From assembly GCF_027946175.1 (NCBI RefSeq), contig NZ_AP026671.1, forward strand, positions 1,841,902 to 1,905,901: a DNA stretch of 64,000 nt, written 5' to 3'. This document shows positions 44,769 through 54,564 of the stretch, piece after piece. Made by a program: the position numbers and the translations under genes. Source of the DNA: Nitratiruptor tergarcus DSM 16512 (GTDB lineage: Bacteria; Campylobacterota; Campylobacteria; Campylobacterales; Nitratiruptoraceae). A model generated the notes under the pieces. It saw only the letters and a program-made list of their open reading frames with translations, did no database searches and was not told the origin of the DNA. Position 1 is the first letter of the stretch. Each line of letters begins with the position of its first letter.

Positions 44769-46952
44769 ATGAAGCCATTCATCACTTTTACAAAAGAGCG
44801 ATACAAGCTTTATAGAAACTACTTCTTCTTTACTCTTAGCGACTTTATATACAAACTTCATCAAAAATATTTTCATCTAAAAGAGATCTCTTCATATGAA
44901 ACCGAAGCGATATTGGCATACATCATACAAACTCTATCTCTTCAGCATTTTGACTATTTGGATGAAAACAGTAAAAGCTTGAAAGATCTAGTATCTTTTT
45001 TAATCAGTGTAAAAAGAAATGAACTACATATTGATGATTTTGAATTTGAAAGTACTAAAAAGAGTGAATTGAAAAAAATTCTCTATGCATATAACGATTT
45101 TTTGAATAGACATAATTTGGCAGATTTAGGAGATATTGAAAAGAACGTTTACAACTTGACGAAAGAGAAAAAAATAGTAATCATTGCAGACCAGTTCGAA
45201 AATGACAATATCCACTTTTTTACTTCAAGACTTCAAAAGAAAATCTTCGACAACTTAGATAAAGAGTTTGCAGATATCAAAATAGAGCCCTCTTTACAAA
45301 ACCATTATCTTGTCCCATCCTTTAACAGCTTCGATGAAGTGAAAAATGCTCTAAAAATTGTAAGAGATTTAATTGAAAATGGAGAAAATATAGAAGATAT
45401 AAAAATTGTTGCAAGTGATATCGATGAGTATTATCCTCTATTCAAAGCTTTATTCGACGAATATGGACTTATCGGATATTCCACAAAAGGTGAAAAATTA
45501 AAAGATCTCATTTGTATAAATAACCAAATAGCAAAAGCAAAATATGAGGCTTTGAAAACTGAAGCGGCTCAACTCAAAAAGCGGTTGGAGCACTATGGAA
45601 TAAAAAGAAAGAATATCTTAAAAGATCTCTTGGAAGATAGAAGAGTGCTTATTAAAAACAATGGAATAGAGATAACGGAAACGAACCAAATCTATGTATA
45701 CAGCAATATCAAACATCTGATTTTTGTTGGAGCGGATATCACCCATTTCCCTCCGAAAAGAGAGAAAAATATCTTTTACGTAAAAGATTATGAGACGAAG
45801 TTTTTTGCCAACTCTTTGTATCGCTCAGCCATTGATATTTATGAGCATATGAAAAGAATATCGACAAACCTTTATGTTCTTTATTCTCAGTATCAAGGAA
45901 AAACAAAAAGAGTTCTTTCATTCATTATAGATAAAAATTTGCCAACGTATCGAGCAAAAACAAAAGCAGACATCGAGCAAATCAAAGAGAATAAAAGAGT
46001 AACTATAGAATGTATGGAAAATTTTCTGAAAGACCTGGACAGCCAACAACTCGATGAATACAATGGCAAAAACGTTGGTAATTTCCAAGTGAATGCCCTA
46101 AGCGCTTCACGAATAAACGAGTATCTCAAATGCCCGCGAATCTACTTTTATAAAAATATATTGCATCTAAAAGCTCCTATTGAAGAATCAAAGGAGATGG
46201 AAGTTACGGTTCAGGGAATGATAATGCACAAAGCCTTTGAAGCGATAGTCAATTATATAAAAAATGAAAAATGCGATATTCAGGAAATTAAGGATTTGAA
46301 AAAAGATTTTGCCCAAAAAGCTTATCAAGAGATTTTAGCCCAAGAGGAGCTGGAAGAGAATATCTATACAAAGCTCTATTTCCAAAAGCTTCTCGATATC
46401 TTGGATAATTTTATAATCTATTTGGTGGAGGATTGGAAAGACAAAAATAGATACAAAAACTCCTATATGGAAGAGCATTTTTATCTTGATGAGAAATTAA
46501 AAATAAGCGATGAAAAGAATTATTTCATCAAAGGAGTAATCGACAGAATAGATGTAAACGATGAAGTGGAAATATTCGACTACAAATCGAAAAAGACGGA
46601 CAAACTTGATTATGACAAAATTGAAGAGATTATAGAAATAAAAGATGTCCAGCTTGGACTCTACACCTACTGGGTCAAGCAAAAGTATCAAAAAAGCGTT
46701 ACATCCTCATTGATTACATTTAATACCAATAATATTTACGTGAAATTTGCTACATTAAGAGAGTGTGATGCTCCTAAGATATCTAGAGGAAAGTCACAAT
46801 TTGCCTGCTACAACGATGAATATGAAAAGAGACTAAAAGAGACAATTTTTAATACCAAACAAAATATAGAAAATGGGAACTTTGTTTATAATGACAGCAA
46901 TGAAGATGTATGTAAGTGGTGTGATTATGAGGTGATGTGTAAAAGATACTGA
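44769..46952 (+). CDS. AddB-like nuclease/inactivated helicase with 4Fe-4S cysteines
   Basis: A 727-residue protein with the architecture of AddB. A long N-terminal part of helicase-like fold has no visible Walker A motif. It is followed by a RecB-type PD-(D/E)XK nuclease with GVIDRIDVNDEVEIFDYKSKK (D604, K606) and QLGLYTYW. Four cysteines match the AddB iron-sulfur pattern: C455 in LKCPRI, then C715, C718 and C724 in CKWCDYEVMC. AddB pairs with AddA to resect double-strand breaks. Here the AddA-like partner is not adjacent but two genes away, with mcrB and mcrC in between. mcrB starts 27 bp after the stop. Confidence 0.8.
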   Translation: MKPFITFTKERYKLYRNYFFFTLSDFIYKLHQKYFHLKEISSYETEAILAYIIQTLSLQHFDYLDENSKSLKDLVSFLISVKRNELHIDDFEFESTKKSELKKILYAYNDFLNRHNLADLGDIEKNVYNLTKEKKIVIIADQFENDNIHFFTSRLQKKIFDNLDKEFADIKIEPSLQNHYLVPSFNSFDEVKNALKIVRDLIENGENIEDIKIVASDIDEYYPLFKALFDEYGLIGYSTKGEKLKDLICINNQIAKAKYEALKTEAAQLKKRLEHYGIKRKNILKDLLEDRRVLIKNNGIEITETNQIYVYSNIKHLIFVGADITHFPPKREKNIFYVKDYETKFFANSLYRSAIDIYEHMKRISTNLYVLYSQYQGKTKRVLSFIIDKNLPTYRAKTKADIEQIKENKRVTIECMENFLKDLDSQQLDEYNGKNVGNFQVNALSASRINEYLKCPRIYFYKNILHLKAPIEESKEMEVTVQGMIMHKAFEAIVNYIKNEKCDIQEIKDLKKDFAQKAYQEILAQEELEENIYTKLYFQKLLDILDNFIIYLVEDWKDKNRYKNSYMEEHFYLDEKLKISDEKNYFIKGVIDRIDVNDEVEIFDYKSKKTDKLDYDKIEEIIEIKDVQLGLYTYWVKQKYQKSVTSSLITFNTNNIYVKFATLRECDAPKISRGKSQFACYNDEYEKRLKETIFNTKQNIENGNFVYNDSNEDVCKWCDYEVMCKRY

Positions 46953-46979
46953 AAAATTCAAACTATAACAGGAGAAAAA

Positions 46980-48995
46980 ATGTCAAATATAAAACAAATT
47001 GTTAAGGATTTACAATATATTTTAGAAATTTCTAAGGAATTTAAAAAATTATATGAAGATGATAATTATGTAATATTAAAACTTAATGAACTATCTAAAG
47101 ATGAATTAGAACAAATAAAAAATTATTATGAAAAAAAAGATAAGGAAAAAGTTAATAAATTAAGATTAGAAATTGCAAATTTGCTTCTTGAAAAACACAA
47201 AATAACTAAAGAAATTATAGAAAAGAAAAAAAATGATATACAAAAATTATATGATACAAATGTTTTTAAAAGTTGGAAAAGTCTTTTTAGAATATTTTAT
47301 ACCTTTTTTTATATTCCAATAAAGAATGATGTGCTTACAAAACTTGAAAATATAGCTAGTTTTATAAAAAATAATCTATCTATAAAAGATCTATTAAAAA
47401 TTAAAATTCAAGATTTTAATGGCGATCGTAATCAAGGAGCATATGGATGTTGGATCGCTTTATATAACAAATGCCATCAAAGCCACACTGATGCGATACA
47501 ATTGTTTTTAAATGTTTATATAGACAAATTTAATTATGGAGTTTGTGATCAACCTAATGAGAAAGATTTAACTGATATAAAAGAATTAGATTCTAAGAAT
47601 TTTACAGAAAAAAATATTGAAAAAATAATAGTTTTTTTTGAAAAAAATAAGAATTATGTCGTAAATGACAATTGTGATGAAAAGAATCAAAATTTAGATA
47701 ATAAGAAGACAAATCAACCTTTAAACCAAATCTTCTACGGACCTCCAGGGACTGGTAAAACGTACAATACAATCAATAAAGCTTTGGAAATAATTGATGG
47801 AAGTGTTCCAGAAAATAGAAAAGAAGCAAAAGAAAGATTTGATAAATATATTAAATCAGGGCAAATACAATTTGTAACATTTCATCAAAGTTATGGATAT
47901 GAAGATTTTGTTGAGGGAATAAAAGCTGAAACAGATGAAAATGGAGATATAAGATATAAAGTTGAAAATGGAATATTCAAAAAAATTTGCACGAAAGCAA
48001 ATACTGAAATATTTTACATCGGGCAAAGGATAGGCAGATATGAAATTGTTAGTTTATCTGATGAATTAATGAAATTAAAAAGAGATAAAGGAAGTATTAT
48101 TCCTGTTCCAATGTATTTATTAAATGACTTACTGAGTTTAGTTGATAAAAAACAAATTTCTATTGAAGAGATTAAAAATAAAGAAGCGATTGAAAAGATG
48201 AGTACAGAATCTGAAAAATATATCATTAATGGTTATGCAAATGTCTTTGCAGAATTAGCAAAATTTTATTTAGAAAACAAAAAAAATAAAAATGAAGAAA
48301 AAAACTTTGTCATCATCATAGATGAAATCAACCGAGGCAATATCTCAAAAATCTTTGGTGAACTTATCACTTTGATTGAAGAAAATAAAAGATTGGGTAA
48401 TGATGAAAAGCTGCCTATAACTCTTCCATATTCACAAGAGAGTTTTAGCGTACCGAAAAATCTCTATATCATAGGCACGATGAACACGGCTGATAGAAGC
48501 ATAGCCCTCCTTGATACAGCTCTTAGGAGAAGATTCACATTTGTTGAGATGATGCCTAAGCCTGAAAAATTAGAAGTAATGAAAGATAAAAAAACAGGAA
48601 TAGAAATAAATTTACAAGAAATGCTTAAAAGGATGAATGAACGCATAGAATATCTTTATGATAGAGATCATACCATTGGCCACTCTTATTTAATGAACAT
48701 CAATGATTTTAGCGATTTAAAAGATGTATTCAAAAATAAAATCATCCCTCTTTTAGCGGAGTATTTTTATGACGATTGGGCAAAAATAAGACTAGTTTTA
48801 GCAGACAATCAAGTAGATAAAGAAGAGTATCAATTTATTAAGAAAAAAAACGATTTAGCCAAAGAACTTTTTGGAGATAAAGAAACTGATGATTTAGATG
48901 AAGATAAAGTAATTTATGAAATAAATGAAAAGGCTTTTGAGGATCCAAAAAGCTATATAAAAATCTATGATAGAAATATCGAGAATGAAAAATAA
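46980..48995 (+). CDS. mcrB: McrB-type AAA+ GTPase
   Basis: A 671-residue McrB-like motor. The N-terminal 240 residues are helical and then carry GDRNQGAYGCWIALYNK, which resembles the DUF3578/MrcB N-terminal DNA-recognition domain. The AAA+ domain has Walker A GPPGTGKT (K260), Walker B IIIDEINRGN (D448, E449) and the diagnostic MNTADRS (501-507) with LRRRF. About 130 residues inserted between Walker A and B (GQRIGRYEIVSLSDEL) are larger than in E. coli McrB. McrB drives GTP-dependent translocation and activates McrC on modified or specific DNA. An AGGAG site precedes the ATG. Confidence 0.88.
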   Translation: MSNIKQIVKDLQYILEISKEFKKLYEDDNYVILKLNELSKDELEQIKNYYEKKDKEKVNKLRLEIANLLLEKHKITKEIIEKKKNDIQKLYDTNVFKSWKSLFRIFYTFFYIPIKNDVLTKLENIASFIKNNLSIKDLLKIKIQDFNGDRNQGAYGCWIALYNKCHQSHTDAIQLFLNVYIDKFNYGVCDQPNEKDLTDIKELDSKNFTEKNIEKIIVFFEKNKNYVVNDNCDEKNQNLDNKKTNQPLNQIFYGPPGTGKTYNTINKALEIIDGSVPENRKEAKERFDKYIKSGQIQFVTFHQSYGYEDFVEGIKAETDENGDIRYKVENGIFKKICTKANTEIFYIGQRIGRYEIVSLSDELMKLKRDKGSIIPVPMYLLNDLLSLVDKKQISIEEIKNKEAIEKMSTESEKYIINGYANVFAELAKFYLENKKNKNEEKNFVIIIDEINRGNISKIFGELITLIEENKRLGNDEKLPITLPYSQESFSVPKNLYIIGTMNTADRSIALLDTALRRRFTFVEMMPKPEKLEVMKDKKTGIEINLQEMLKRMNERIEYLYDRDHTIGHSYLMNINDFSDLKDVFKNKIIPLLAEYFYDDWAKIRLVLADNQVDKEEYQFIKKKNDLAKELFGDKETDDLDEDKVIYEINEKAFEDPKSYIKIYDRNIENEK

Positions 48996-50241
48996 AATAC
49001 ATCAAGTAATAGAGTATGAACCTATAAAAGAAGAACTTGTAGGAGAAAAAGCTTTTAAAGAGTTAGAGGCTTTTGCCCAAGATAATGAAAATCTCATTTT
49101 AGGCTATTCAAGAAAAGGGGTACTTAAAGCTCAAAACTATGTTGGAATTATACAGACAAAATCTGGCTTTACTTTAGAGATACTGCCCAAAATCGCAAAA
49201 GAAAATGAAGCAATTTTACAACATATCCAAAATGATCCAAATATTTCATCAAAATATCAAAATTTAAATGATAATAAGCAAGTAAAAGAGTATTCAAAAG
49301 AGATCTTGATAAAAATGCTCAAAACTCTCAAAAACTCTCCTTTCAAATATTCTCAAAAAGCAAACCTCAAAACAAAAAATCTTCCTTTGCTTGAGATATT
49401 CATAGAGATGTTTTTGAGTGAGCTCGATTTATTGGTCAAAAAAGGCATCAAAAATGATTACATCACAAAAACTGAAAATCAACACTTTTTAAAAGGAAAA
49501 CTAAAAATTAAAGAGCAAATAACGAAAAATTTCATACACAAAGAACGTTTTTATGTAGAATATGACGAATATCTGCCAAATAGAATTGAAAATAGAATAA
49601 TAAAAACCACACTAAGTAAGCTCATCAAGATCTCAAAATCATCAAAAAACCAACAGAGATTAAGAGAATGTCTTTTTGTATTTGATGGAATCGATGAAAT
49701 CAAGAACATTAAATCAGCTTTTGCAAAAATTAAAAATGATAGAACAATGAGCTACTATCAAAATGTACTTCTTTGGTCAAAACTCTTTTTGCTCAATCAA
49801 TCTTTTACGCCTTACAAAGGCAACTCCGTAGCATTTGCCCTATTATTTGATATGAATATGCTTTTTGAAAGTTATGTGGGAGATTTTTTTAAAAAGAAAT
49901 TGCGAAAAAAGAAGGTAAAACTTCAAGATAAGCAATATCATCTTTTTGATGAGCCAAAAAAATATTCTCTCAAACCAGATATAGTGATTGATGATGGTGC
50001 CATAATTCTTGACACAAAATGGAAAATTATCAAAGAAGGAAAAGACATTTCTCAAAACGATTTATATCAAATGTTTGCCTATGCCAGCAAATATAAAGAG
50101 TGCAAAAGAGTCTATTTGATATATCCCTATTTTGAAAAAATTAGAGTTGATATATTGAGGACTAATATATGTGCAGAGCATAAAGATGTTGTTGTTCGTG
50201 CAATATTTTTTGATCTGATTCGAAATCGCTTGAGGGCTTGA
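48985..50241 (+). CDS. mcrC: McrC-type PD-(D/E)XK endonuclease
   Basis: McrC (418 residues from ATG 48985; an ATG at 48967 would add 6). The N-terminal part is the McrC beta domain (LILGYSRKGVLKAQNYVGIIQTKSGFTLEILPKIA). The C-terminal nuclease has KPDIVIDDGAIILDTKWK and QNDLYQMFAYASKY, the catalytic D-(D)TK pattern of McrC/LlaJI. It cuts DNA when activated by McrB. It overlaps mcrB by 11 bp and is 1 bp from the AddA-like gene, so the products are probably made together. Confidence 0.88.
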   Translation: MKNKIHQVIEYEPIKEELVGEKAFKELEAFAQDNENLILGYSRKGVLKAQNYVGIIQTKSGFTLEILPKIAKENEAILQHIQNDPNISSKYQNLNDNKQVKEYSKEILIKMLKTLKNSPFKYSQKANLKTKNLPLLEIFIEMFLSELDLLVKKGIKNDYITKTENQHFLKGKLKIKEQITKNFIHKERFYVEYDEYLPNRIENRIIKTTLSKLIKISKSSKNQQRLRECLFVFDGIDEIKNIKSAFAKIKNDRTMSYYQNVLLWSKLFLLNQSFTPYKGNSVAFALLFDMNMLFESYVGDFFKKKLRKKKVKLQDKQYHLFDEPKKYSLKPDIVIDDGAIILDTKWKIIKEGKDISQNDLYQMFAYASKYKECKRVYLIYPYFEKIRVDILRTNICAEHKDVVVRAIFFDLIRNRLRA

Positions 50242-50242
50242 C

Positions 50243-53200
50243 ATGAATCTCTTCACCATCCAAAAATCATTCGCTATAAGTGCTGGGGCTGGCAGTGGAA
50301 AGACATATACACTCAGTAGAAGATATATCAACGCTTATTTAGGATTTGATTTTTTTGAAGATGGAAAAGGATATGATGATTTAAAGCCAGCAGATCTTGG
50401 TGAGATAGTCACCATCACGTATACCGAAGCTGCAGCTCTTGAGATGAAAGAGCGCATATTTTTATTGATGCAAAAGATATTGGATTTTGAGAATCTTCCA
50501 AATAGTGATAAAGATTATGAATCCATAAAACAATCGTTATCCAACCTCAATGAAACACAAAAAGAGTATGTAAAGAAAAGGCTCACAGAAGCATTCAAAA
50601 ACATAGATCAAACAATCATCACAACTATACATGGCTTTAGCCTCGATATCGTCAAACAATATGCCGATTTTTTGAAAATCGACTCTCAGCTTGAAGTAAT
50701 TGAAGATCTGGAAAAAGAGGCGATTTTTGAAGAGGTATTTTATGATACATTGAATTCAAAGAAGTATGAAGAAGATGTTCTAAAAATTTCAAAGTTTGTT
50801 TCTCTCTTCAAATCAAAATCACTAATCAGAAAATATCTTTTCAACAAAAAATTTCGGGAAAGCTTCGATAACATCAACCATGACGAGGAAGTTTTAAAAG
50901 ATTTGATTATCAATTTTCATTTTGATATAGATGATGAGGTTATAAATTTAGCTGACGAAGAGATACCTGGGATAAAAGACTGGATAGAAGATCTGAAAAA
51001 TTTTGATGCCATAAGTTTTAAAGATTTAATTTTAATTCGTATTGGGGAAAATCTCGATTATCGAAACAGTGTTCATAGAGAAAAATATGCAAATGTCAGA
51101 GTGGTTAGGGACAGTATAAATGAGGAAAATTTTGTATATGATGAGGAAAAAGAAAAGGAATTTGATGATATTTTAAAGAGATTTCAAAAAATACTCCAAG
51201 CTATAAAAGCCACATATGATCAGCGATTGAGAGCAAATGGCCAGATAGATTTTGATCAAATTATAGAATATGCTTTTGAGATCATTAAAAAACTCAATCT
51301 CTCTTATAAATATGTCATGATTGATGAGTTTCAAGATACCAATCTTTTGCAGTATGAGATAGCAAGCTTGATTTCCAATGATACAAATCTTTTCATCGTA
51401 GGAGATGAAAAACAGGCTATCTACTCTTTCCAAGGAGGAGAGATAGAGGTCTTCAAAAAAGCTATAGATGAAAAGTTTGGTGATAGTGAAAATATGAGCG
51501 TCAACTACCGAAGCGACAAAGATATACTGGAATTTGTCAATACTGTTTTTGAAAAACTTTTCGCAAATAACGATCTCCCTATAAAAGATAACTTTTCTGC
51601 TAGCTTTCAAAGACTCGATCCCAACTCTAAGGAAAAAGGAAATGTGGAATTTCTCATTACATCAAAAGATGATGAAAGCACACTGGATGAAAAAGAGGCG
51701 GAGAATATCGCTAAATATATCAAATCCATAATGGAAGGAAAAAGGCATCCAAAAATTAAAGAATACATAGACAAAAAAGAAAAAGCGATAGCCGTCGTGT
51801 TCGATGCAAAAAGCAAGATGAAAACATACAAAGAGGCTTTAAATAAATATGGAATTGAATGCAAAATAAGTGGTGGAGACAATTTTTGGTCAAAAGATGA
51901 GATAAAAGATATATTTTTTGTACTAAAAACCATCACTTTGGATAAAAGAGCATTAAACGACTTTACCAAATATTATCTTGTAGGAGCGTTGAAGAGTAAT
52001 ATTTTGCATTTTAAAGAAAAAGATATTTATGAGCTTCTTGAAAAAAATGAAGAAATAGATATCGAAAAATTTATTCCGCAAGACTATTTATCTCAAGTTC
52101 CGCACCAATTAGCAAGAAACCTTTTTGTAAAGAGTGGAGCATATTTAACGTATGATAACTTTGAGCAAACCTTGGCAAACATTGAAGAGCTTATATCCGA
52201 AATCATAGCACTAGAGAACGAGTATGGATATGACTTGGCAAAAATCGTTGATATTTTAGAATCTAATATCTTTGAAGCCGAAAAGGAAGAGGCCTTTTAT
52301 GAAAGTGAAATGGCCAACTCCATAGAGCTTTGCTCCATCCACTCTACAAAAGGGCTTGACTATCCTATGGTAATTTTGGCGCAGTCTTCAAAAGATTTAT
52401 TAAAACAGTCTACCAGCGAGGGAATAAAGTTTGAAAAATTTACCGATTTGGAGGGCAAGGAGCATGTTTTAGTGGGATTTAAAATAGAGGAATACAAACC
52501 AATTAGCTATAGAGTATTGTCAATCGTTTCTAAACTTAAACACATGGAAGAGAAGAAGAGGCTCTTGTATGTTGCACTGACTCGTGCAAAACATAATATT
52601 GTTATCTCCATAAACGATAAACCTGCCAATAACTCCTATGCTCAAATGATTTTAAGTACGATTGATGTAAATTTTGAAGAACTCCAAGAAAAAGAAAACA
52701 TAGAATTGGAAAAACTTCAAATCGATATAGTGAAAACAGATGATTTAAAAGAGATCGAACCGACCAAAGAGCATAAAGAGTATGAGATAGTTCCTCCATT
52801 ACCAAAACTTTCATTTCCAACAAATGATGAAAATATCAATATAGGATCTTCAAACATAGAAGCACTTATAGGCACGGCTGTCCATGAAATTATCGAGCTT
52901 TATCACGATGATTTTGATGAAAAGTATATCGACAAAGTGATAGATAAGTATGCATTATGGGAATATGAAGATCTTATAAAACAAAAGATAGAGAGGTTTA
53001 AAGAATCTAAAACCTATCAAGAACTAAAAGAAGCGAAAGAGAAATATTTTGAACTAAATTATGAGCTTGAAGGACAAGCAGGAAGAATAGATCTTCTCTA
53101 TAAAAATGAGAATAAATGGATAATAGTTGATTTCAAAACAGGGAAAGAGAAAGATTACTCTTCCCAGTTGAATGAATATAAAGAAGCATTAGAAGAGTTG

Positions 53201-53245
53201 GGATTTCAAAATATAGAAGCAAAACTCGAATATCTTGACATTTAA
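50243..53245 (+). CDS. AddA/UvrD-like helicase-nuclease
   Basis: A 1000-residue superfamily 1A helicase fused to a RecB-family nuclease, as in AddA. Walker A SAGAGSGKTYTL has K20, motif II is YVMIDEFQDTN (D361, E362), motif III/IV is VGDEKQAIYSFQGGE, and motif VI is RLLYVALTRAKHN. The C-terminal nuclease has AGRIDLLYKNENKWIIVDFKTGK (D950, D963, K965) and QLNEYKEAL. It starts 1 bp after mcrC. With the AddB-like protein encoded three genes upstream, it would make a break-resecting complex. It could be the housekeeping AddA or a dedicated defence copy. Confidence 0.85.
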   Translation: MNLFTIQKSFAISAGAGSGKTYTLSRRYINAYLGFDFFEDGKGYDDLKPADLGEIVTITYTEAAALEMKERIFLLMQKILDFENLPNSDKDYESIKQSLSNLNETQKEYVKKRLTEAFKNIDQTIITTIHGFSLDIVKQYADFLKIDSQLEVIEDLEKEAIFEEVFYDTLNSKKYEEDVLKISKFVSLFKSKSLIRKYLFNKKFRESFDNINHDEEVLKDLIINFHFDIDDEVINLADEEIPGIKDWIEDLKNFDAISFKDLILIRIGENLDYRNSVHREKYANVRVVRDSINEENFVYDEEKEKEFDDILKRFQKILQAIKATYDQRLRANGQIDFDQIIEYAFEIIKKLNLSYKYVMIDEFQDTNLLQYEIASLISNDTNLFIVGDEKQAIYSFQGGEIEVFKKAIDEKFGDSENMSVNYRSDKDILEFVNTVFEKLFANNDLPIKDNFSASFQRLDPNSKEKGNVEFLITSKDDESTLDEKEAENIAKYIKSIMEGKRHPKIKEYIDKKEKAIAVVFDAKSKMKTYKEALNKYGIECKISGGDNFWSKDEIKDIFFVLKTITLDKRALNDFTKYYLVGALKSNILHFKEKDIYELLEKNEEIDIEKFIPQDYLSQVPHQLARNLFVKSGAYLTYDNFEQTLANIEELISEIIALENEYGYDLAKIVDILESNIFEAEKEEAFYESEMANSIELCSIHSTKGLDYPMVILAQSSKDLLKQSTSEGIKFEKFTDLEGKEHVLVGFKIEEYKPISYRVLSIVSKLKHMEEKKRLLYVALTRAKHNIVISINDKPANNSYAQMILSTIDVNFEELQEKENIELEKLQIDIVKTDDLKEIEPTKEHKEYEIVPPLPKLSFPTNDENINIGSSNIEALIGTAVHEIIELYHDDFDEKYIDKVIDKYALWEYEDLIKQKIERFKESKTYQELKEAKEKYFELNYELEGQAGRIDLLYKNENKWIIVDFKTGKEKDYSSQLNEYKEALEELGFQNIEAKLEYLDI

Positions 53246-53480
53246 AAAGACTCATAAAAGCACATTATACTCTTTGATATATAGGATTTCTTTTTTTTTA
53301 ATAATATCTTCCAAATCTTCACTATGAAGCCCTCTTTCATCCACCACCATCCTCTCATATGTTACTTTATGAAACAAATTAGAACAAGTTTTAGAAAAAT
53401 AACGTAAAAACACTCTTTTACTGAAATTAAAAACCACCCTGATTTGTATAGAAAAATAGAACATTATTAAAGGGGGCGCA
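53246..53480. other. Intergenic stretch between the AddA-like gene and the next unknown gene
   Basis: 235 bp of AT-rich DNA. A strong AAAGGGGG ribosome site just before 53481 belongs to the next gene. I see no tRNA, repeat or convincing terminator. A 70-codon antisense frame here lacks a ribosome site. Confidence 0.5.
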
Positions 53481-54050
53481 ATGAATGTATATGATCAAAT
53501 CAAAAGGAAGTTAAACAATTATGACATTGAATTTTTGGCAAAAGAGTTGAACTATACAAATAAAAAACACCTATTAAGACACATTGGACAAATAAAATTC
53601 TCAAATTTATCTGAATATTTAGATAAACCCTTCTACGATTTCAACTACTCATCCAAAGAGTTTTTATATAAATTGGCTGATGTCTATAATCTTGACAAAA
53701 ACAGGCTCCGAGAAGAGATTGAAAATGAAGAAAGAAAAAAAGAGGAGATTCATAAGTTTGAAAAATGTTTTATTACTCCCGATACAGCTCCAGAAAGAAA
53801 TTATAGATACAGATGGTATATGTTCATAGTAAAAAAGCATGGAATAATCTCAATAAATCCTATGCAATTCATTTTTAAAAGCGAAAAAGAGATATTAAAA
53901 ACAGTCTCCGAAACTATAAAAAAACATTATCAAAAAACAAACGGTGAGATAAAGGGACTTGGAAAAATTATAGTATACAGATTTTTTTGCGAGGGAAAGG
54001 TTTATGTTTTTGATACCGATGGCAATTTATTAAAAATCGAAAAAAGATAA
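53481..54050 (+). CDS. Unknown protein, paralogue of the gene at 43845-44504
   Basis: A 189-residue soluble, lysine-rich protein. It shares with the gene left of the operon the block DFNYSSKEFLYKL and the C-terminal VSETIKKHYQKTNG with GKIIVYRFFCEGKVYVFDTDGNL, at similar spacing. No known domain is recognised. The strong ribosome site and close spacing to the next gene (11 bp) support a real gene in a second accessory operon. That paralogues lie on both sides of the AddB-McrBC-AddA block suggests duplication with the island or a shared role in it. Confidence 0.65.
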   Translation: MNVYDQIKRKLNNYDIEFLAKELNYTNKKHLLRHIGQIKFSNLSEYLDKPFYDFNYSSKEFLYKLADVYNLDKNRLREEIENEERKKEEIHKFEKCFITPDTAPERNYRYRWYMFIVKKHGIISINPMQFIFKSEKEILKTVSETIKKHYQKTNGEIKGLGKIIVYRFFCEGKVYVFDTDGNLLKIEKR

Positions 54051-54061
54051 CAGGAAAAGAT

Positions 54062-54538
54062 ATGGATAAAAACTTGATTCAAGATATATATTGTTATGCA
54101 TCTCATTCTTTTACGAGTGATAAATATAATGCTATAGCCATTAATGCGTTGACACAATATAAAGAAAAATACTTTTTGATATTTTTCCTTACCAAAAAAG
54201 CTTTCCTTGAAAATGATCCTGCTGAGATTTCCTGGGTTGCTTGGGATGAGTACGATATTGAAATCATTATGATTGCTTCCAAATTATGCTCAATTGAATG
54301 GAGCTATGATGCAATAAGAGAAACAGTAGCTAAAGTTTTAGATAAATATTTTGGTGGTTATTTAAATAGCCAAGAGTATGCAAAAGATATTGCGAAAATT
54401 ATCATCAATGATTTTGAAAAATACAAAAACAACTTCTCTTTCCATAAAGAATTTGAAAAGTTATTGAGCGATTATCACAATGGAAAATTTCCAGATAATA
54501 GCGATAAATGCATCCCAGTGAGGATCGATGTAGATTAA
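54062..54538 (+). CDS. Unknown small protein in the accessory region
   Basis: A 158-residue acidic protein, apparently helical with aromatic-rich segments (YFLIFFLTKKAF, ISWVAWDEYDIEIIMIASKLC). No family, signal peptide or catalytic motif is recognised. It lies 11 bp after the previous gene and 26 bp before the next, probably in the same transcript. Confidence 0.55.
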   Translation: MDKNLIQDIYCYASHSFTSDKYNAIAINALTQYKEKYFLIFFLTKKAFLENDPAEISWVAWDEYDIEIIMIASKLCSIEWSYDAIRETVAKVLDKYFGGYLNSQEYAKDIAKIIINDFEKYKNNFSFHKEFEKLLSDYHNGKFPDNSDKCIPVRIDVD

Positions 54539-54564
54539 ATCTATATCAAAATCAAAGGAAACAG

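Noticed and set aside
53252-53464. 70-codon antisense frame between the AddA-like gene and the next unknown gene
   Set aside because: No ribosome site, no recognisable domain, and the start lies against the leader of the plus-strand gene. It may be a remnant, but I cannot support it.
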